Source of the DNA: Symbiodinium microadriaticum
Lineage: Eukaryota; Sar; Dinophyceae; Suessiales; Symbiodiniaceae
Assembly (NCBI GenBank): GCA_001939145.1
Contig: LSRX01001506.1
Span: 1-64,000, forward strand
Direction: 5' to 3'
DNA length: 64,000 bases
This document shows, piece after piece, positions 27,401-42,140 of this stretch; the stretch's first letter is position 1, and each line of letters opens with the position of its first letter. The notes below the pieces were generated by a model. That model was not told the origin of the DNA. It did not search any database and worked only from the letters and a program-made list of their open reading frames with translations. The translations under genes were made by a program, and so were the position numbers.

Positions 27401-28290
27401 GGGAGAGCCTGCCCTGTTTTGCTCCGAATAGTGCATGGCGGTCCTCAGGAGGGAAGTCACGTGTCCGTTGTGCATGTGTGATGGCAGACTACTGCTCTTC
27501 GAAGACCCCAGATGCACAGCCCTTACTCTTATTCGTGATCTCGTGGTGGACGACACCTTCCTACTCGGGTACCACCTACCTTAACCAGGTCATGCTCTGC
27601 ACCAGCTGCACCTTGTCGCACAAGCTAGGATGATTCCGGGAAAAGATGGGGTGCATGGGTGGGACCGCGCACCTGTTTGCATGTGGCCGGAATGCCGTCT
27701 TCTTGCAGATCTGCTCAAGCTCATGCTTGGATTCACTTCAACATGATTCAGTTTGATGAAAGTTCGTAGTCTTCTTCCCAACAGACCTTCATGTGTAGGC
27801 TGTCATGGTTCGGACTGGATCGTAGGGCTGGCTCTTTGGCCTTATGTCTTAATTGAAATTCGTAGCTTCTTTGGCATAGCGTGCCAAGAAATGTCTTTGG
27901 CCAAAGTTGAAAGTTGGATACATGCGGAGATGTCCTTTGCTGAGGTCTTGAAGAAGCCTCGTGAACTCCTCTAGAAGCTCCAGAGAAAGGGCTATGTTTT
28001 GTGAGACGAAGATGTAGAGCCAACGCTCCGTCGCCTCATGAGACCCAGCCCGGCACCTGGAGCTGTCATTCGTGTGAAGATCAGATTTTTGCTTTGCCGA
28101 GGTTTGAAAGCTGTCCGCTTGTCAACCTTGCACCTCGGCAAATTGGCTGCTCTAGAGCCGTGCGGGCCAGGGCTGAAGATGACTTGAGGCTGCGTGGCTT
28201 CGGCTTGTGTCCTGTCGAGATCTCAAAACAGGAGCCGCGCAAGAAGTCGGAGTCAACCAGTGGATCCGACATGCTGACCATGGTCTTGCA
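24418..28290 (+). other. Gene-poor stretch
   Basis: Only short open frames are present on both strands (longest 238 codons, 26369-27085, no recognisable motif and opposed by an equally long frame on the other strand). A perfect 18-bp palindrome lies at 24622-24639. No RNA genes were recognised. Unrecognised exons could be hidden here. Confidence 0.4.
24622..24639. repeat. Perfect 18-bp palindrome
   Basis: GGGCGCAAGCTTGCGCCC is fully self-complementary, 200 bp past the LamG stop. It could be a hairpin in the 3' flank. Function unknown. Confidence 0.5.
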
Positions 28291-28291
28291 G

Positions 28292-28510
28292 GAGTCGAAA
28301 TCTGCAATTTCGTTCCTCAAGGCGGCGTACAGAGACAAAGCCAAGGCCCACTCGTCTTTGTTAAGATAAGTAGGGCAGAGCGAATGTGAAACCTGTACGC
28401 TTGGATCCAGGAGCAGCATCCTGATCTAGCTCCCCGTGATGAACAAGCTGAAGCTGAGAAAAAGTTTGTCAAGCTGAGCACAGAGTTCAACGAGGCATCT
28501 CCGGTGCAGG
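28292..28510 (+). CDS. J-domain (DnaJ-like) exon pair
   Basis: Exon a follows GTCTTGCAG at 28291 and reads SAISFLKAAYRDKAKA, the J-domain helix II pattern. Exon b follows TTGGATCCAG at 28410 and reads EQHPDLAPRDEQAEAEKKF then VKLSTEFNEA, giving the HPD loop and helix III (KKFxKL). J-domain proteins use HPD to stimulate Hsp70 ATPase. The helix I exon and the rest of the gene are not identified. The intervening ~60 bp has to be an intron, as the frame is closed by TAA. A pseudogene fragment is possible. Confidence 0.5.
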
Positions 28511-29994
28511 GTTTCATCCTGCTCGAGCATAGTGACAGCTTTCCCATGCCACCGCTTGCTGTGCGCTTCATGCACTGTCCCCGCTTGTGGTCTGAAGGCT
28601 GTCAAGCTCCTTGAAGCAGGGGCTGTTGCCTCAGTGTAACGTTTGTCGTTTAAGCAGGTCTCCACTGATCCGTGGTCTGAAAAGAAGGTTCAGCCTGTAG
28701 AGCGGGCACGAGTGGTCGACTTGAATCCAGGTGCAAGATCGTTGGGAGGTGAGGGCCTACGTGCAGCCCGGCTTCGTTTGTCCTGTCAGGTGCGCAAGCT
28801 GGTGCTGCTCATGCTGCATGGCACCCGCACTTCCAGTCTTGTCACCCAGAAAAGGAGGGACAGGACGAGCAGCTTTGCACGACTCAATCTATTGCCCCAG
28901 GTCTGCCGATTGGCGGACCGTGAATCGACAGTTTGTGTAATTCGTCTGCAGATTGGCCACGTTGCTCCTGACACCTTTGTGACAGACTCAACTGATGCAT
29001 ACTGCTCAGGCATTCGGAGCAGCCGAAGTTTGATACCTATACTCGGGTTCAGCTCTTGGTGGCTGTGCCAGCACCCAAAATGTGTCACAGCAACATAGGA
29101 GCGGTTGCGTGCCGAGGTGAAGGGCCATCTAATTGTTTGGAGCAGCGCATTTATTTTCTTCAGTCTTTTGAGGCGCAGTCCGTTAGTCCATGTTTTCCAA
29201 CCCTGTCACGTTGCGAGTCCACGACAGTGCAGCACTAGCACCTTCTCGTGACAGCCCCGTGAATTAGCACGGCGGAGGATATGTTTGACACTGGTTAGAG
29301 CCTGCTGAAATCGCGGCTCCGTCGGAGCTTGTTTTGGCGAGGGTTCGCGTTGCTGGTTCACTCAGGGGCAAATGGATGGCCTTTCCGGCATTTCTGATTC
29401 TTTATTGTGGTTTCAGTCTTTGCGAATTGATCCTTTTGGCGAGTTTGCTTGTCTCCTGTATTTCTCCTCAGCGACTTTTCGGGTTGGCTCTCGGGGCTGT
29501 GGAGCTCAAACTAAAGCATTTTCAATTCGATTTTCGGGTTTAGGGACGGCATTCAGCCCCATCTTTGTTAAAACGAAAGCGACGAGTGTTTTGCGGGCCT
29601 TGAGAAATCCATTTGGGCTTGGTCGGTGGCTTCGAGAGCTCAGTTAAAGCCTCGGGAGTGAGGGCAGGGGCACCAGCAAAGCTGAAACAGGTCTCAATGC
29701 ATTTTCCAAGCTTTGTTTTGGCACCCTGAAACCCAAAGCACAGCATTTTCTGTTCGAATTTCGTGGAAGCAGCTTTTGAATCGGTCGGATGCTTCAGGAG
29801 CTCGATTTGGGTTCGGGGAGTTGGCCACCATGAAACAGCTCTACATACGTCTTCCAAGCCTTGAAAAATTTCAATTTTTTGTTTTCTGGAAGCCAAACTG
29901 GCCAGCGGCTGACCCAACACGATTCCCCATGGTTACGCTTCCATATGCCGAGTCCACTCGGCTTCAAATTCCGTCCCAGCATTGGGGAATCATG

Positions 29995-30124
29995 TTTGAA
30001 GCCTTGTTGAAGCCGGCCTCAAATTGGCTTCGAATGCCCTTTCAGTATTGGGGAGCAGAATGCGATCCCCCAGTACTTGGACGGGCATGAAGCCAATTTG
30101 AGGCCGGCTTCAACAGGGCTTCTG
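29995..30124 (+). repeat. Foldback hairpin, ~40-bp arms
   Basis: The left arm (about 29995-30039) contains GTTGAAGCCGGCCTCAAATT; the right arm (30083-30124) is its reverse complement with few mismatches. The 43-bp loop itself has pairing GTATTGGGG/CCCCCAGTAC. A 15-bp tandem (GGCTTCTGAAGCTTA twice) follows at about 30118-30147. Confidence 0.7.
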
Positions 30125-30209
30125 AAGCTTAGGCTTCTGAAGCTTAAACATCTTGCCAGGCCTTGTCGGCTTCAGCAGATTTGTACCCGCGAGCTCCAGA
30201 GCCGCGTTC

Positions 30210-30465
30210 GACCCGTCCCGCCCACCCATCCAAAGCACCCAAACCTGCAGCTTTCCAGCTCCAGACCCGGGTTTGCAGCTCCAAAGCCACATTCCAGCTC
30301 CGGCGCTCCACTCATCCAAACCGCTTCCACCCATCCAAAGCCGTGTGCCATCCATCCAAACCCGCGGCACCAGTCAAGAGCCATGTTCCGCCCATCCCAA
30401 CCTCCAAACGCACAGGCCCCCTCCATAGCCGTGTTCCACCCATCCAAACCCGCGGGCCCCCAGCA
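30210..30465 (+). repeat. Degenerate tandem repeat rich in CCCATCCAAA
   Basis: The unit CCACCCATCCAAAxCCG recurs about eight times with variable spacing (for example near 30221, 30308, 30329, 30350 and 30438). C/A-rich on the plus strand. The long open frames here are a composition effect. Confidence 0.6.
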
Positions 30466-32432
30466 AAATGCATTTTCAAGCTTACGACAAAGCCGAAAGG
30501 CATTTTCCAAGGCCTGCTGAGCGCACTTGGCCCTGGTTTCAACAAATCTGGACTCTCAATGCCGTCCCTGAACCCGAAGATGTAGCAGTGAGATCCCCTA
30601 GTTTCGGACTTGTCTCTAAGCCGTGCCTGCCTTGAGCGAGTGCCCGAGTCGAAACCCGAGAATCGCGCCGAACTTGCGTTAATATGCCTTCCAAGCTACT
30701 TGAAGGTGCAGTAATGGGCCGACAGCTAGCTGTCTGAGAGAAAATAGTTTCGTGGATTTAGGTGCATTTTGAATGTTTTCAAGTCCTACGTTTTGAGGAA
30801 TTGATCCATTGGCAGGACACTATAACAAACCTTTTATTTTAGCATGTCCCTGCTATCTTTACGTCCATACTGTTTGGGGTTTTCGCCGGCGGGCACTATA
30901 ATCTTTTTGTTGTTTGCTTATCTTGTTCTTGTACGCACAGACGTTTCTGTCAGAACCGACTGCGTTGTACTTTCAGCCTTGTGCATGTTTCGACGATGAA
31001 GCTCGGCATGACAGCAGATAAAGAGTCGACATGATTCGTTGTCAATGCTATGAGATGACCCCATGTCGGCGGATCGCAGTAACAGCGCTAGAGACACGCA
31101 AGACCACACAGCACGTACAGTACACGCACACACACGCACATTAACACCGGCCGGCCGATACGTGCTCCAAACGAACCAGCAGTCCTGACGTGTGGATGTC
31201 GCCTTGCAAATGCTGCCGTGCCGATGCTGTATCCTCGATGAGTTTTCAGAGACTGTGACTGAGAGCGGCACTCTGGATTCTAGATGTTGTCGATGTGTCC
31301 GATGCCTTGGGAAGAGATCCGATGCCTTGGAACCCGTCTCCGAGCAGAGGGACCGCACTCAGAACGGGCCGCCGCCTGAAGATGGCACAGCGCAGCCAAC
31401 GCAGACATGGACGCCGTCACAAAGCGGGGGGCCGTTTTAGGACAGAGAGTGGGATGTGTACAAGCACGAACCTAGAACATGTTTCAGGGACATCAACTGT
31501 CGGAGGGCGGTGGGACCCCATGGCCGAGGGCACACCGTGCCCACCCTCCTCTGTAGATCGAGCATCTAGCGATGCCACACGCTTGAAAATCGCAGCTGAG
31601 GCAGACTTGGCCCTTTTTGTCCAAAGTGAACCACTTAGGGTGGAGGGTGGGATGTGCGCATGTACGAGTGCAAACCTGAGCTGATCAGATGCAGAATGCA
31701 CTTGCCGAGCCCCAGTGTGAAGGGAGTCGTCTTCCCGAAACTAGCTCTGGCGCAGCACGACGCCCTGGTTTCGGCCGGAAAAACATCGTCAGACTAGCTG
31801 GAATCAGCACCCAACCTAGACATGCAGGGACAGCAGGCTGGAGCTCAGCAGGGACCATCAGATTGTGTATCTTTTCGACATCCCCCTCCGCAGCATTAGC
31901 AATTTCTACAACATGCCTTTGCAAAGCGCGCTTGGCAGAAGCGGAAATGATGTCAAGCAGCAGACATGCGTGGAGTCTGCTTTCGAGCTCACACCTGACA
32001 CAGCCTTTCGATGCAGGGAATTTCTTGTGGGCACCGCGGGCGGAATGTGGGCATGGTATCCGCCGCAAGATTTGAACCCTTTCTGGGTGTCACGACCTGA
32101 GAGCAACCTTCACTGTGCTAGCCGCTGTCCCGCATGTTTGCCTCGTTCTCGCAAGAGGCGAAGATACCATGGTGCTTGGTCGGACAAGGACGCTGGTTCC
32201 CGACATTTTCCAGCCCGGCCGCGTGTGTTCACGCGACCCTGAGGACAAGCCCGAGAAGAGAGAGCAGCAGCAGCCGTCGGGACTGGCGCCTAACACCCGC
32301 CTTAGCCTTAGATCCTTAGCCTCCATAGTCTCACCTGGCCAGGACCACCTCAGGTGAAGCGTGAGAAAGACCGACCAGTGTCGCCGTCCTGACCTGTTAA
32401 TGCAGAGCGATGCACCGGCCTGGCCCTTGTAG

Positions 32433-32595
32433 CCGTTCGTGACACGGCCAGGGAGTTCTATGCCAAGCGACACGTGAGCAAGGTGCGGAAGAAGTACTCT
32501 CCAAGAGGCCTTCGTCGTGCTTTGTGTGCAATTCGTGCTGCGCAGCAAAAACGAGAGGTCATGGACCGAGCCTTTGAGACCAGGGTTGGACGCAG
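32433..32595 (+). CDS. Possible exon of an unrecognised gene
   Basis: Between an acceptor-like TTGTAG and a donor-like CGCAG|GTGAGT the frame is open and reads as a basic helix: VRDTAREFYAKRHVSKVRKK, RGLRRALCAIRAAQQKREVM, DRAFETRVGR. No family is recognised and no partner exon was found, so this is weak. Confidence 0.25.
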
Positions 32596-35500
32596 GTGAG
32601 TAGGACACAGCTTTCATCGATGATTCGATGCTCTGCTGGCTTTACTGCCGAAATTTTCAGCTGGAGATAATCTCTGCTTGCTTCGCTTCACGTCGTGTCA
32701 GCGTCAGCCAGCCGTAAAGCGAAAAAATAGGCACTTGTGCTATCTCATAAACACTTTGATGGCTTGTCAGCACATTTGCAGCAACGTGTAAGCTAGCCTA
32801 GCAGGAGAAGCTTTGCCCAAGCCTAACAGAAACCGAACGGTGAATGACATCATGCCATGAGTCTTGATGACCCGCCAGGAAACATAGGTTATGGTGGCAA
32901 CTGGCTTGGCACCCGCATATGGGCGAGCTGTGGAACTTGTACAAAGCCCCAGAGATGCTTGCAGGTCTGGAAGCTGTCGATGCAGATTCAAATCATCGTT
33001 CAGGCGATAAAAACATTTCGTGGATCATCTCCTGCCATTCGACAGTTGCCAAGTCTGGTTTTGCAGATCGCTGCCGCGCGGAAAAGTCCTCCAGTCCTCC
33101 ATGTAACAGCCATTGCTACAAAGTCTTGTATGAAGCAGTCGCAGCGATGGATCCTGATAAGGGGCTCACAGAGCGGGGCTCCACATCCCAACAGAACGAA
33201 GTACTGGTCGCCATGGCTAAGAGCTCAGTGAGCAGCAACATCTCCTTCGATCTTGGAGCATGGCCTTGTGATGTATCCTTCCTGTGATATGCATTGCTGG
33301 TGCTGCTGGTTGAGGCCACAAGAATGATTCGCTTGGCTGTGTCCTGCGCTGACATTGATCCGTGGAGTTGTTCTAGCACAGAGTATCCAAGCTGAGGGCA
33401 GCCATGCTGTCGATGGCGTTGGCGGATGCGACGGAACCGCCGGCGTGTTCGTCTCTTTGGAGCCTCCCAGTGAAGCTGCGGGGACTCCTGGCAGGCGCTT
33501 GATTCCAGCGGACGAGGCCAGGGTCAATGTTGTGATGGTCTTGGGCGTCAGAGCATGGAAAGCGGGAGAGGCAGTTAACAGTTGCGCACTGCATGGGTTC
33601 GTAGGGTGCGGTGCTGCGAGATGGTAGATAATGTCGAGTCGCTGAGCATACACCGTCGCTGGGAAACTTGTTGCAGCATCTGAGACACTGCAGGACACAC
33701 AGATGATTTGATCGACAGCTACATCAAGGAATGCTGGTCGTTGCTGAATTCGGCTGTGCACTCCGTTCATTCCATGCCGTCATTCGCTGCGATAGGACCA
33801 CGGTGACCAGGAGGCCACTATCAAATCAATGTCCCCGATGGCTAAGCAGAGACGACATGCAACATCCGTTTCGTGAGTGACAGGATTCTTCAGCAGAGTC
33901 TCAGCATGCCAGTGAGGTGCAGTTGAGTCACCACCATGTGCATGCGCTGTCGATTCTCTGTTGGGAGGAGCACAGATCGAGATCTGACAGCTCGGCACGG
34001 CCACATCTCCGTAGTGGTGCCAGCCTGAAGGATGCATTTCTTGTTGTTGCTTTGGGCACTGCGTTCCAAGCAGGCTTGTAGCGTGCAGCAGCCATCTCTT
34101 TCTCTCTGTGCTTTCTGCACGGCGTAAGGCCAGACACATGACTCGAAGGCGCGGCTTCGAGCGCGAACGGTGCTTTGCACCTGCGTTGCATCTGCAGGTG
34201 GTGACGGTAAAGTTGGACTCCGAGCTGCAGGCTTGCAGCTGCTTGCGTGGTTGTACTTTTACGAAATTTTGCTTCACAGTTTTCGGTTCGTCTGGGCTGA
34301 GCAGAGTATGCAGCACTATGCTTTCTGAGGTATCTGAAAAGGCATGATGCTGCGACGAGTGGAAGATGCCGGTTTCACACTGACTGTGGCAGAACCAAAC
34401 ATGCGCATGCAACGCGAGTTTGCCTATACATAATCTGCCCCTGCCCTTCCTGTGGAGAGTGGATCCTTGCCCTGCACTTACACAATCGCCAGCTGGCTCG
34501 AGGGTGGGGCTCAGTAGTTCAGCTTCATCAGTGTTTGAGTGGCCTCCCATGCCGATGGCGGCTAGGATGCAGGTGAGGTTTGTCATTTTTCGCTAGGGTT
34601 GACAAGGAAGACAAGTCCGTTCAGGGCTTGGGATGCGCAGCTTTTGTTTTCTGCATGGGCTTCGGGTCCGTTAGGGTTGGAGACTTTGCCTTGGGTTTGG
34701 GTTCGGCGATTCGGATTTCGGACTTGTAAGCCATGATGCCTGTGTTTTCGACAGATGTAATCCATGAGCAGCGTAAAGTTTGGGGCTTCGGCTTTGTGAG
34801 CCGTCGTGTCTTTGGGTTTCGGGTTTTGGCAGAATCGACTTTTGCTGTCTTCGGTTCTAGCAGCCCTAAGGCCCTGATGCCTCCAGGCCGAGGACGGTTC
34901 ATGTTACATGTTCGGCTTAGGGACTATCGTGCCGTCATCCGACCGAAGTTTTTCGATGCCAGAACGGGACATGTCCGGGCGCGCACCCCCTGAAACATTG
35001 ACTGCCTGCCAAGCCGAACTGCACAGGGTATTCGATATTGAGCCCAGTGATCGTGCAACGCCTACATAATCCACAGGCATCTAGACTCTGGACCCCGTTC
35101 TTTACGGTTAGGCCGTAGGGTTCCTAAACCCCAAATCCAAGCTAATCCAAGACTCTGAAGTCCGTGGCAGCTGCAAAATGTATTGCTTTTAGTGCTTGGA
35201 TTTTCGGGTCCAGGGTCTAAAGATAGAAGTCGGCGTGCTGGAAATGTCGTGTTGTTGTTATCACAGCGCGTGCTGCTACTGCTTCCTTTTTCTGTTACAG
35301 CAATGACTACGACCATAGCTGTGGTTACTGCCGCTACCACTTGTCATGATACCGATGTCTAGAATGCTTGTCGTCATGCCATCATAAGTTATCGCTTCCC
35401 TACCATTCCACTGTCTATTGCTGTCAATCTGTTGTTACTTGTAGTCCCGCAGTCCTGCAGATGGTTTGGGGACCCTTCGCTATGCCAGGTCGTGACTTCT

Positions 35501-36655
35501 GCTAGAGCGGGGCACGCCACTCGCCAGAGCACGAATTCTGAGAAAACGGCGCTGAAGCAAGGAAGGGCGAGTAGTTCATGGCAGCTTCCGGGTTGCAGAT
35601 GTTCCGGCATTTGGCGAAGCAAGGTCTTGGTTTGCTCATCGGGTCGCGGGCATCATGCAAGTGTAAGCTAGCTTAGCGAGGCTTTGAGACCCTGGGCGGG
35701 TAGGAGTGCCTCTGTGCGCCCAAACCATCCCCATCCCAAAGCCGCCGTTCGCACTGTGTGTCTTTGCGTTGCCTTGCGGTTTTATGGGCGTTTGCATTCT
35801 TGCCACGAACTTGGTTGACTTGGCCAAACCGCCTGCAGCAGTTTCTGCCCTCTTGTTTCGGGGTTTGGCAGGCGTGACCCATGTTGCCTTCGGTTCGAGA
35901 GGCATTAAAGAGGCTAGTGCCCCCGGGCCGAAGATAGATTTTGAGGTTTGACAGTAAATATTTCAAGCTCTTGTTTGGGTTCATCATGCCGTCATAAGGG
36001 TTTGCACTTGTCATGTTGTTGTGCTTGAGGTTTTGGGGCTAGCTCCGGGTTTATCAACTGTGACCTCCGCTTGTGCTCCCTTCGGTTGTCAGCTTCCCTG
36101 TAAGAGTTATCTGCTCAGGATTTCCACTTCGGTGGGTGTTCGTGAAGAACTGTGAAACTACTGTGAAGTTGAGTTTCAGCATCAGTTTGCGGTGTGACTT
36201 TACTGTGGGATTGCACAATGAGAGTCTCGCAGTCTTGTGTGACTTGATTAGAAGCCTTTGCCAAGTCCTCCGGCACTTGTGAACTGTTTAGGGTTCCTCC
36301 GTTCCATGTAAGTTTGAATACCCACCACAGCAGGTTGTTGGCTTAAGTCAATCAGGAGTTGGATCTTAGTCGTCCGGTCATTCTGAGACGAAGGCAGCTG
36401 AATTCTCCGTGCTTGATATCCGGCAGTCGAAGCACAGTTGAATCCAGGCGATGCAATCTCGCTTCATGCTTCTCCTGCCAGTCTCTTCGGCCAAGTATCT
36501 TGCAGTATTCATGTTGTGTGGTGTGCAGATCAATGTAAGAAGCTTGCAAAGGCCGTCAAAAGCCGTCGTCACAAAAGTGGAATTGTTCAAGTCGGTGGTT
36601 TTCGGGTCAGTTTTCAAGCAGCATCACGCAAATAGAGCGCAGCAACGTAGCAGCT

Positions 36656-37936
36656 ATGTTCGACTTTGACTTCGATCTGCTCGAGGAGCACCACCAGCCT
36701 GACGAGAGCAAATTGTGTAGCTATCAAGTACTTGGGTTGGACGGTAGTGAATACAACATTACCCTCCCATCCAAAACTTGCGTACAAGAGGTAAAAGCCT
36801 CGCTGGAGACAGAGTATGGGATACCGATTCTGGAGCAACGCATATGCTATTTGAACGGTCTTCACGAGCTGAGTGATGATTCCAGGCTAGCTGCTACATG
36901 CCAGCTGTCCCTGGTGCGAGTGCAAGTGGACTGGCTTTCGCGATTGAAGAAAAACCCTTTCGACTTGTGCATTGCGCCGTTGTACATTCGGAATGACGTC
37001 GACATGGTCCGCCAAGCTGCTGAAAGAGATATATCAGCAGTAGCATACGCTGCCCAAGAGCTGCGAGCAGATGCAGGCTTCGCTTTGTCCATGGCCAAGA
37101 ACAACGGTCATGCTCTTCGATATTTCAGTTCTGAGCTGAGACGCAACAGGGCCATTGTACTGGCTGCTGTGGAAAATGCTGGTTCAGCATTGAGATACGC
37201 GGACGAAGCGCTGCAAGCTGATGAGGACATTGTGCTTGCTGCCGTCCGAACGGACGCCAAGGCCCTGATGCATGCGTCCCAAGAATTGGTTAAAGACGGG
37301 GACTTTGCAAAGAGGGTCGTGGCTAACAATCGCTTGGCAGCGGAGTATGTCCAAAGCCTCGTGCTCAACAGTAGGAGCCGGGAGTTGCGTCGAAGGCAGG
37401 AGGAGGACGACAAACAGCGCTATGAGCGAGACATTGAGGATGCAAAGATTTTCGTCGACAGCGCATTTCGTCTCTACCAGCGAGGTGTGATCTTTCTTGA
37501 CGCACGATCCAATGAAGAGTTCGACAGGAGCCGCATATCTGGGGCACTGCCGTTTTCCGAGCAAACATCTATGCTTCGGCATGTGATCATGCAGAAGGGT
37601 ATGTCTGTAGCATCTGCATCGGACGCAGTGATGCAATGTCTGCTCAAGTCTCCAGAACAGACAGTCGTTGTCTACAGTGATAGTGGTTCAGACGACATCA
37701 GTCTGGGATACATTAGTCGCTGCGTCCGTGTTGCTCAAGAGCTGCGTCGTGCATGTCGCCTCGAGCCTTCTCTCGGCAGCAGCCACCGCGTGCGTCGGCT
37801 TGTTGGCGGGCTGAATCAATGGAAACGGGCCGGACTACCAACGGATGGTGAGCAGCGACCACTGATCAACAACAGCATTCTGCTGGAAGGGGGTATTCAT
37901 GCCTGTTTGGGCATGGACCTTGCAGGTGACATGTAG
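36656..37936 (+). CDS. Ubiquitin-like - DUF4116 - inactive rhodanese fusion protein
   Basis: One uninterrupted 426-codon ORF from ATG 36656, without visible introns. Residues about 21-95 look like a ubiquitin fold (YQVLGLDGSEYNITLPS, VKASLETEYGIP, RICYLNGLHELSD). Residues about 115-245 are DUF4116 repeats (VLAAVENAGSALRYADEAL, IVLAAVRTDAKALMHAS, preceded by a degenerate copy). A charged helix follows (RRRQEEDDKQRYERDIED). Residues about 275-400 are rhodanese-like (GVIFLDARSNEEFDRSRISG, ending LVGGLNQWKRAGLP). The active-site loop reads VVVYSDSGSDD, with Ser where sulfurtransferases have Cys, so catalysis is unlikely and a binding role is more probable. Ub-like plus DUF4116 is seen in protist proteins. 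The triple fusion is the notable part. Lack of introns may mean a retrocopy. Confidence 0.85.
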   Translation: MFDFDFDLLEEHHQPDESKLCSYQVLGLDGSEYNITLPSKTCVQEVKASLETEYGIPILEQRICYLNGLHELSDDSRLAATCQLSLVRVQVDWLSRLKKNPFDLCIAPLYIRNDVDMVRQAAERDISAVAYAAQELRADAGFALSMAKNNGHALRYFSSELRRNRAIVLAAVENAGSALRYADEALQADEDIVLAAVRTDAKALMHASQELVKDGDFAKRVVANNRLAAEYVQSLVLNSRSRELRRRQEEDDKQRYERDIEDAKIFVDSAFRLYQRGVIFLDARSNEEFDRSRISGALPFSEQTSMLRHVIMQKGMSVASASDAVMQCLLKSPEQTVVVYSDSGSDDISLGYISRCVRVAQELRRACRLEPSLGSSHRVRRLVGGLNQWKRAGLPTDGEQRPLINNSILLEGGIHACLGMDLAGDM

Positions 37937-38283
37937 TTGCGACGACACAAAGGAGTTCACAAGGTCTTCACTGCTTGATCCTGCTATGCTGCCTAGCGAA
38001 TCCTACGGAGTCGTTTGAGCTTGTCAGATTCAGACCCAAACACTTTCAACTGCAAGACTACCCAGCCATCTCAGTCGCATCTTTTGGCCATGCAACTTGT
38101 TTCGTAGATCGGCTTGCGCAGTCGTCATGCAAGCTACGCAACCAGTCATGGCAGTGTGACACTCCTGCGTAGACAGCCTGCAGCGGCTCTTCATGGAATG
38201 TCAAGAAGCCATGAGCTCAGTTGCATCTTCTTCGAGTCTTCCTTTGGCATCAGGAAGTACATGTTAGAGCAGGTGGCGCAGGA
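37937..38283 (+). other. Intergenic spacer
   Basis: 347 bp between the rhodanese-fusion stop and the kinase ATG. No repeat, promoter motif or coding signal was recognised. Confidence 0.5.

Positions 38284-42140
<3,857 letters not shown>

Larger units (their letters stand above)
28511..36655 (+). other. Long gene-poor region
   Basis: This 8 kb has few coding signs. It holds a foldback near 30.0 kb, a CATCCAAA-rich tandem field (30.2-30.5 kb), a possible exon at 32433-32595, and many T/G-rich stretches with TTAGGG-like words (34.6-36.3 kb). A 268-codon minus-strand open frame (33780-34586) has no recognisable motif. Confidence 0.4.

Noticed and set aside
30077-30585. Overlapping open frames of 90-147 codons on both strands
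   Set aside because: Produced by the CATCCAAA-rich tandem repeat, which lacks stops in several frames.
33780-34586. 268-codon open frame on the minus strand
   Set aside because: No recognisable motif, Ser/His/Cys-rich composition, no conserved-looking blocks; likely chance or a repeat effect.
36600-36655. Relict dinoflagellate spliced leader upstream of the intronless ORF
   Set aside because: No TTTGGCTCAAG-like sequence was seen by eye; only a weak CAAGTCGG/TTTTCAAGC region is present.
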